64,000 nucleotides of DNA. It comes from Comamonas_C sp026954015. GTDB lineage: Bacteria > Pseudomonadota > Gammaproteobacteria > Burkholderiales > Burkholderiaceae_C. The translations under genes and the position numbers were made by a program. Shown here piece by piece: positions 60,843-64,000 of the stretch (the first letter of the stretch is position 1; every line of letters starts with the position of its first letter). The stretch covers positions 62,001-126,000 of the forward strand of contig JAPSFS010000010.1 of NCBI GenBank assembly GCA_035063785.1, read 5' to 3'. A model generated the notes under the pieces. It made no database searches. It saw nothing but the letters and a program-made list of their open reading frames with translations, and was not told the origin of the DNA.

Positions 60843-60942
60843 AACAGGGGTGTCCTGGCGAACACATCGCACAGGGCTGAGAAATACCCTGGGGCCGCAC
60901 GGCCCCATCACCTGATCCAGATCATGCTGGCGTAGGGAGTTT
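60843..60942 (+). promoter_or_regulatory. TPP riboswitch (THI element) before thiOSGE
   Basis: CAGGGGTGTCC, GGGCTGAGAAATACCC, ACCTGATCCAGATCATGCTG and GGCGTAGGGA are the canonical TPP-aptamer elements. An extra perfect hairpin (GGGGCC-GCAC-GGCCCC, 60891-60906) extends the variable P3 arm. It lies about 45 bp before the thiO ATG, so TPP probably blocks translation or elongation of the thiO-thiS-thiG-thiE operon. Confidence 0.96.
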
Positions 60943-60988
60943 TCGCGGCGCACCGTTTTGTCCATGGCCCTTCGCCCAATGGAAAACG

Positions 60989-62104
60989 ATGCCACTGCTC
61001 TCCCGTCCTTCCTCCCGCATCACCGTGCTCGGTGCCGGCCTCATGGGCCGACTGCTCGCCGTCGCCCTCGCCGAAGACGGCTACCCGCTTGAAATCCACG
61101 ACGCGGGCGGGCCCGATGCCGACCAGTCGGCCGCGCGCGTGGCCGCCGCCATGCTCGCCCCGCTGGCCGAATCCGCCGTCAGCGAACCCGCCATCGTGCG
61201 CATGGGCCAGCACGCCATGCGGCGCTGGCCCGAGCTGCTCGCCACGCTGCCCCGCCCCGTGTTCTTCCAGCGCAACGGCACCCTCATCGTCTGGCACCGG
61301 CAGGACGCCACCCACGCGGCCTCGCTGCACGACAAATTCCTGCGCACCCAGGGCCTGCTGCCCGACCTCCCCGCCGCCGCGCCTCTGGACGACGCCGGGC
61401 TCGCGCAGCACGAACCCGCACTCGCCGGACACTTTCACCAGGGCCTGTCCCTGCCGGGCGAAGGACAGCTCGACAACCGCCAACTGCTCGCCGCGCTGCA
61501 CGAGCGCATGCAGCAGCTTGGCGTCACCACGCACTGGCACAGCGCCAAGGCACTCAACGACTTTTCCCCGGGCACCCCCGGCGAGCCCGACCTCCTCCTC
61601 GACTGCCGGGGTCTGGGCGCGCGCGCGGACTGGCCCGAACTGCGCGGCGTGCGCGGCGAAGTCATCCGCGTGCACGCCCCCGAGGTCACGCTGCAGCGCC
61701 CCACGCGCCTCGTGCACCCGCGCTACCCCGCCTACATCGTCCCCAAGGAAGACCACGTCTTCGTCATCGGCGCCACCGCCATCGAGTCCGACGACCTCTC
61801 CCCGGCCAGCGTGCGCTCCACGCTCGAACTGCTGAGCGCCGCCTACGCCGTGCACCCGGGCTTCGCCGAGGCGCGCATCCTGGAGATCGCCACGCAGTGC
61901 CGCCCCGCGCTGCCCGACAACAATCCTTGCATCCGCCGCGTGGGCGAGCGCATCCTGCAGATCAACGGCCTGTACCGCCACGGCTTCCTGATCGCCCCCG
62001 CCCTGCTCGACGCCACCCTGCAGTGGCTGCGCGAGGGCCGCTCGCCGCTGGCCGACACCTTCGGCCTCGCCATTACGCAGCGCGAACTGGAAGACGCCAC
62101 ATGA
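60989..62104 (+). CDS. thiO: Glycine oxidase for thiazole synthesis
   Basis: ThiO oxidises glycine to iminoglycine, the thiazole precursor in aerobes. The 371-residue flavoenzyme has the FAD motif ITVLGAGLMGRLLAVALAED, AARVAAAMLAPLAES, GVRGEVIRVHAPEV and the C-terminal NGLYRHGFLIAPALLD, all as in ThiO. ThiO instead of ThiH implies an oxygen-dependent route. Its stop overlaps the thiS ATG (ATGA). Confidence 0.94.
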   Translation: MPLLSRPSSRITVLGAGLMGRLLAVALAEDGYPLEIHDAGGPDADQSAARVAAAMLAPLAESAVSEPAIVRMGQHAMRRWPELLATLPRPVFFQRNGTLIVWHRQDATHAASLHDKFLRTQGLLPDLPAAAPLDDAGLAQHEPALAGHFHQGLSLPGEGQLDNRQLLAALHERMQQLGVTTHWHSAKALNDFSPGTPGEPDLLLDCRGLGARADWPELRGVRGEVIRVHAPEVTLQRPTRLVHPRYPAYIVPKEDHVFVIGATAIESDDLSPASVRSTLELLSAAYAVHPGFAEARILEIATQCRPALPDNNPCIRRVGERILQINGLYRHGFLIAPALLDATLQWLREGRSPLADTFGLAITQRELEDAT

Positions 62105-62298
62105 AGATCCTCCTGAACGACACGCCCGTCGAACTACCCGAAGGCGCCACCGTGGCGGACGCCATCGCCCACCTCGCGCCTGCACCGCCATTCGCCGTCG
62201 CCGTCAACCTGAACTTCATCCCCCAACCCGCGCACGCAAGCCACGCCCTGCACGCGGGCGACCGCGTCGAAATCATCGCCCCCGTGACCGGCGGTTGA
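62101..62298 (+). CDS. thiS: Thiazole sulfur carrier protein
   Basis: The 65-residue ubiquitin-like protein ends with the required Gly-Gly (APVTGG), which is thiocarboxylated to donate sulfur to ThiG. The start MKILLNDTPVELPEGATVAD fits the family, and HALHAGDRVEIIAPVTGG is the typical C-terminal segment. thiF, the activating enzyme gene, is not in the window. Confidence 0.95.
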   Translation: MKILLNDTPVELPEGATVADAIAHLAPAPPFAVAVNLNFIPQPAHASHALHAGDRVEIIAPVTGG

Positions 62299-62301
62299 AC
62301 C

Positions 62302-63114
62302 ATGTCCACACCCGAAACCTTTCACGACCCGCTCGTCCTCTACGGCACCAGCTTCCACAGCCGCCTGTTGCTTGGCACCTCGCGCTACCCGTCTCCGGCC
62401 ACGCTCGAAGCCGCCGTGATGCGCGCGCGCCCGGCCATGGTCACCGCCTCCCTGCGCCGCCAGGGCGCCGCCTCCGGCCAGGGCTTCTGGCAACTGCTGC
62501 AGCGCCTGAACACCCCCGTGCTGCCCAACACCGCCGGCTGCCACACCACGCAAGAGGCCATCACCACCGCGCAGATGGCACGCGAAGTCTTCCACACCGA
62601 CTGGATCAAGCTCGAAGTCATCGGCGACGACTACACGCTGCAGCCCGATACCCTGCAACTCGTCTCCGCCGCCGAGCACCTCATCCGGGAAGGCTTCAAG
62701 GTCCTGCCCTACTGCACCGAAGACCTCGTCATCTGCCAGCGCCTCGCCGACGTCGGCTGCCAGGCCGTCATGCCCTGGGCGGCGCCCATCGGCACCGGCC
62801 GCGGCCCCGTCAACCCGCACGGCCTGCAACTGCTGCGCGAGCGCCTGGCCATCCCCATGCTCGTTGATGCGGGCCTGGGCCTGCCCTCGCACACCTGTCA
62901 GGTCATGGAATGGGGCTTCGATGGCGTGCTGCTCAACACCGCCGTGGCCCTCGCCACCGACCCCGTGCAAATGGCCGGCGCCTTCGCCGATGCCGTCGCC
63001 GCCGGACGCGCGGCGCGGCTCGCGGGCGCCATGCAGCCAGAAACGGTCGCCCAGCCCAGCACGCCCGTGCTCGGCACGCCCTTCTGGCATCAGGCTGAAG
63101 GCAGCCCGTCATGA
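62302..63114 (+). CDS. thiG: Thiazole synthase
   Basis: ThiG forms the thiazole phosphate ring from DXP, iminoglycine and ThiS-thiocarboxylate. The 270-residue TIM barrel has LLLGTSRYPSPATLEAAV, the Schiff-base lysine in DWIKLEVIGD (about 101), VLPYCTEDLVICQRLADVGC, MPWAAPIGTGRGPVNP, DAGLGLPSH and GFDGVLLNTAVALA. It begins 3 bp after thiS and overlaps thiE (ATGA). Confidence 0.96.
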   Translation: MSTPETFHDPLVLYGTSFHSRLLLGTSRYPSPATLEAAVMRARPAMVTASLRRQGAASGQGFWQLLQRLNTPVLPNTAGCHTTQEAITTAQMAREVFHTDWIKLEVIGDDYTLQPDTLQLVSAAEHLIREGFKVLPYCTEDLVICQRLADVGCQAVMPWAAPIGTGRGPVNPHGLQLLRERLAIPMLVDAGLGLPSHTCQVMEWGFDGVLLNTAVALATDPVQMAGAFADAVAAGRAARLAGAMQPETVAQPSTPVLGTPFWHQAEGSPS

Positions 63115-64000
63115 CGCAACCCATGCAGCTCGCCATCGTGCAGGCGCACGCGCAGCGCCTCGCAGGCTTTGCGCCGCAGCCCGTGCCGCCCACCCCATCC
63201 ACGGACCCTATCCACCGCGCCGCGCTCGCCGCCTGCAGCCAGCTGGGTTTCATCGCTGCCGACGCACTCTGCCTCGCCCGCGCCTGGCAGGCACAGACCG
63301 CGCGCCTGGGCCATTTCGATCCCACGCACTGGCCCGACACGCCCGCCGATTTCGGCCTGCAAGAGCGCCCCCACGCCGCGCCCTTCGCCACGTGCCCTCA
63401 GCGCCTCGGGCTCTATGCCGTGATGCCCGACGCCACCTGGGTGGGCCGCATGGCGCAGGCGGGCGCGCCCACCATTCAGCTGCGCTTCAAGAGCAGCGAC
63501 ACACGCGCCATCGAGCGCGAAGTACGCGCTGCGGTTGAAAACGTGAAGGGAAGCCAGGCCCTGCTCTTCATCAACGACCATTGGCGCGCCGCACTCGACG
63601 TCGGCGCCTACGGCGTTCACCTGGGTCAGGAAGACCTCGCCGAACTCAGCGAGACCGAGCTCACGGAGTTGCGCGCCAGCGGCACGCGCCTGGGCATCAG
63701 CACCCACGGCTACGCCGAAATGCGCCTGGCTGACGCCATCAGCCCGAGCTACATCGCCATAGGCGCCGTGTTCCCCACCACCCTGAAAACCATGCCCACC
63801 GCGCCGCAAGGGCTGGCACGCCTGGCCGACTACGCGCGCCTGATGCAGGCCTACCCGCTGGTCGCCATAGGCGGCATCGACGCCGCGCGCTTGCCATCCG
63901 TGATCGCCACCGGTGTCGGCTCGGCCGCCGTGGTCCGCGCCCTTACCCAGGCGCCGGAACCACACGCCGCCCTGCGCGAACTCCTGATTCTCATGAACCA
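63111..64000 (+). CDS. thiE: Thiamine-phosphate synthase, N-terminally extended, 3' end cut off
   Basis: ThiE joins HMP-pyrophosphate and thiazole phosphate to thiamine phosphate. The ThiE barrel begins only around residue 103 (QRLGLYAVMPD), with LLFINDHWRAALDVGAYGVHLGQEDL, GISTHGYAEMRLA, YIAIGAVFPTTLKTMPTA and LVAIGGIDAARL. About 100 residues precede it, including PIHRAALAACSQLGFIAADALCLARAWQA (given in part), a region of unknown role that does not look like ThiD. The frame is open to the window edge, so at least 296 residues are present. The ATG overlaps the thiG stop. Confidence 0.93.
   Translation, partial: MTQPMQLAIVQAHAQRLAGFAPQPVPPTPSTDPIHRAALAACSQLGFIAADALCLARAWQAQTARLGHFDPTHWPDTPADFGLQERPHAAPFATCPQRLGLYAVMPDATWVGRMAQAGAPTIQLRFKSSDTRAIEREVRAAVENVKGSQALLFINDHWRAALDVGAYGVHLGQEDLAELSETELTELRASGTRLGISTHGYAEMRLADAISPSYIAIGAVFPTTLKTMPTAPQGLARLADYARLMQAYPLVAIGGIDAARLPSVIATGVGSAAVVRALTQAPEPHAALRELLILMN

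Overview
The window is GC-rich (high-60s percent by eye) and densely coded. Gene content and order point to a betaproteobacterium of the order Burkholderiales, most likely family Comamonadaceae (Acidovorax/Diaphorobacter/Alicycliphilus-like). The signs are a Bug-type solute receptor beside a LysR gene, hemC-hemD-hemX-hemY near ppc, a VC_2705-type symporter, divergent ppsA/ppsR, FlhDC, and a short palindromic repeat scattered through the region. The species assignment is inference. No rRNA, tRNA, CRISPR array, insertion sequence or prophage gene was found.

Layout. 1-7.0 kb: truncated Bug receptor, LysR regulator, then a leftward overlapping operon of phosphomannomutase, WaaA and a Pat-like acyl-CoA synthetase/acetyltransferase. 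7.2-10.3 kb: nitric oxide reductase norCB with two unrecognised small membrane proteins and a c-type cytochrome. 10.5-24.1 kb: two-carbon and PEP metabolism (acs, aceA, a symporter with its small subunit, ppsA, ppsR), mixed with an S58 peptidase, pssA, panE, an HxlR regulator and an FKBP isomerase. 24.2-30.8 kb: two pirins, a dual-CDGSH protein, a membrane phosphoesterase, ahpF, ahpC and bacterioferritin. 31.0-33.2 kb: a ParD-like/methionine aminopeptidase pair and flhDC. 33.3-39.0 kb: a six-gene peptide-type ABC operon that includes an exported VOC protein. 39.4-45 kb: a CrtI-like oxidoreductase, FlgO-like lipoprotein, YegP-like protein and ppc. 45.1-51.5 kb: an SDR/FMO pair, then hemC-hemD-hemX-hemY. 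51.7-54.1 kb: fdxA, a frameshifted lipoprotein gene and a large unknown lipoprotein. 54.2-58.3 kb: a leftward operon of periplasmic binding protein, hybrid kinase and LuxR-type regulator. 58.4-64 kb: thiamine genes (cytX, thiD, thiO, thiS, thiG, thiE) with two TPP riboswitches.

How the genes fit together. Acs activates acetate and the symporter probably imports it or a related acid. AceA feeds the glyoxylate shunt, PpsA/PpsR control PEP synthesis and Ppc refills oxaloacetate. The Pat-like enzyme could acetylate the conserved C-terminal lysine motif of Acs. AhpC/AhpF/Bfr form a peroxide and iron block with a good OxyR-like operator. The thiamine block makes the thiazole half de novo, salvages and phosphorylates the pyrimidine, and couples the two.

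Less ordinary features are: the repeat family with two in-frame intragenic copies; the ParD-like/MetAP pair with a palindromic operator; the permease-less binding protein fused by overlap to a hybrid two-component system; the unknown nor-cluster membrane proteins; phased palindromes before aceA; and a dinucleotide-tract frameshift in a lipoprotein gene.
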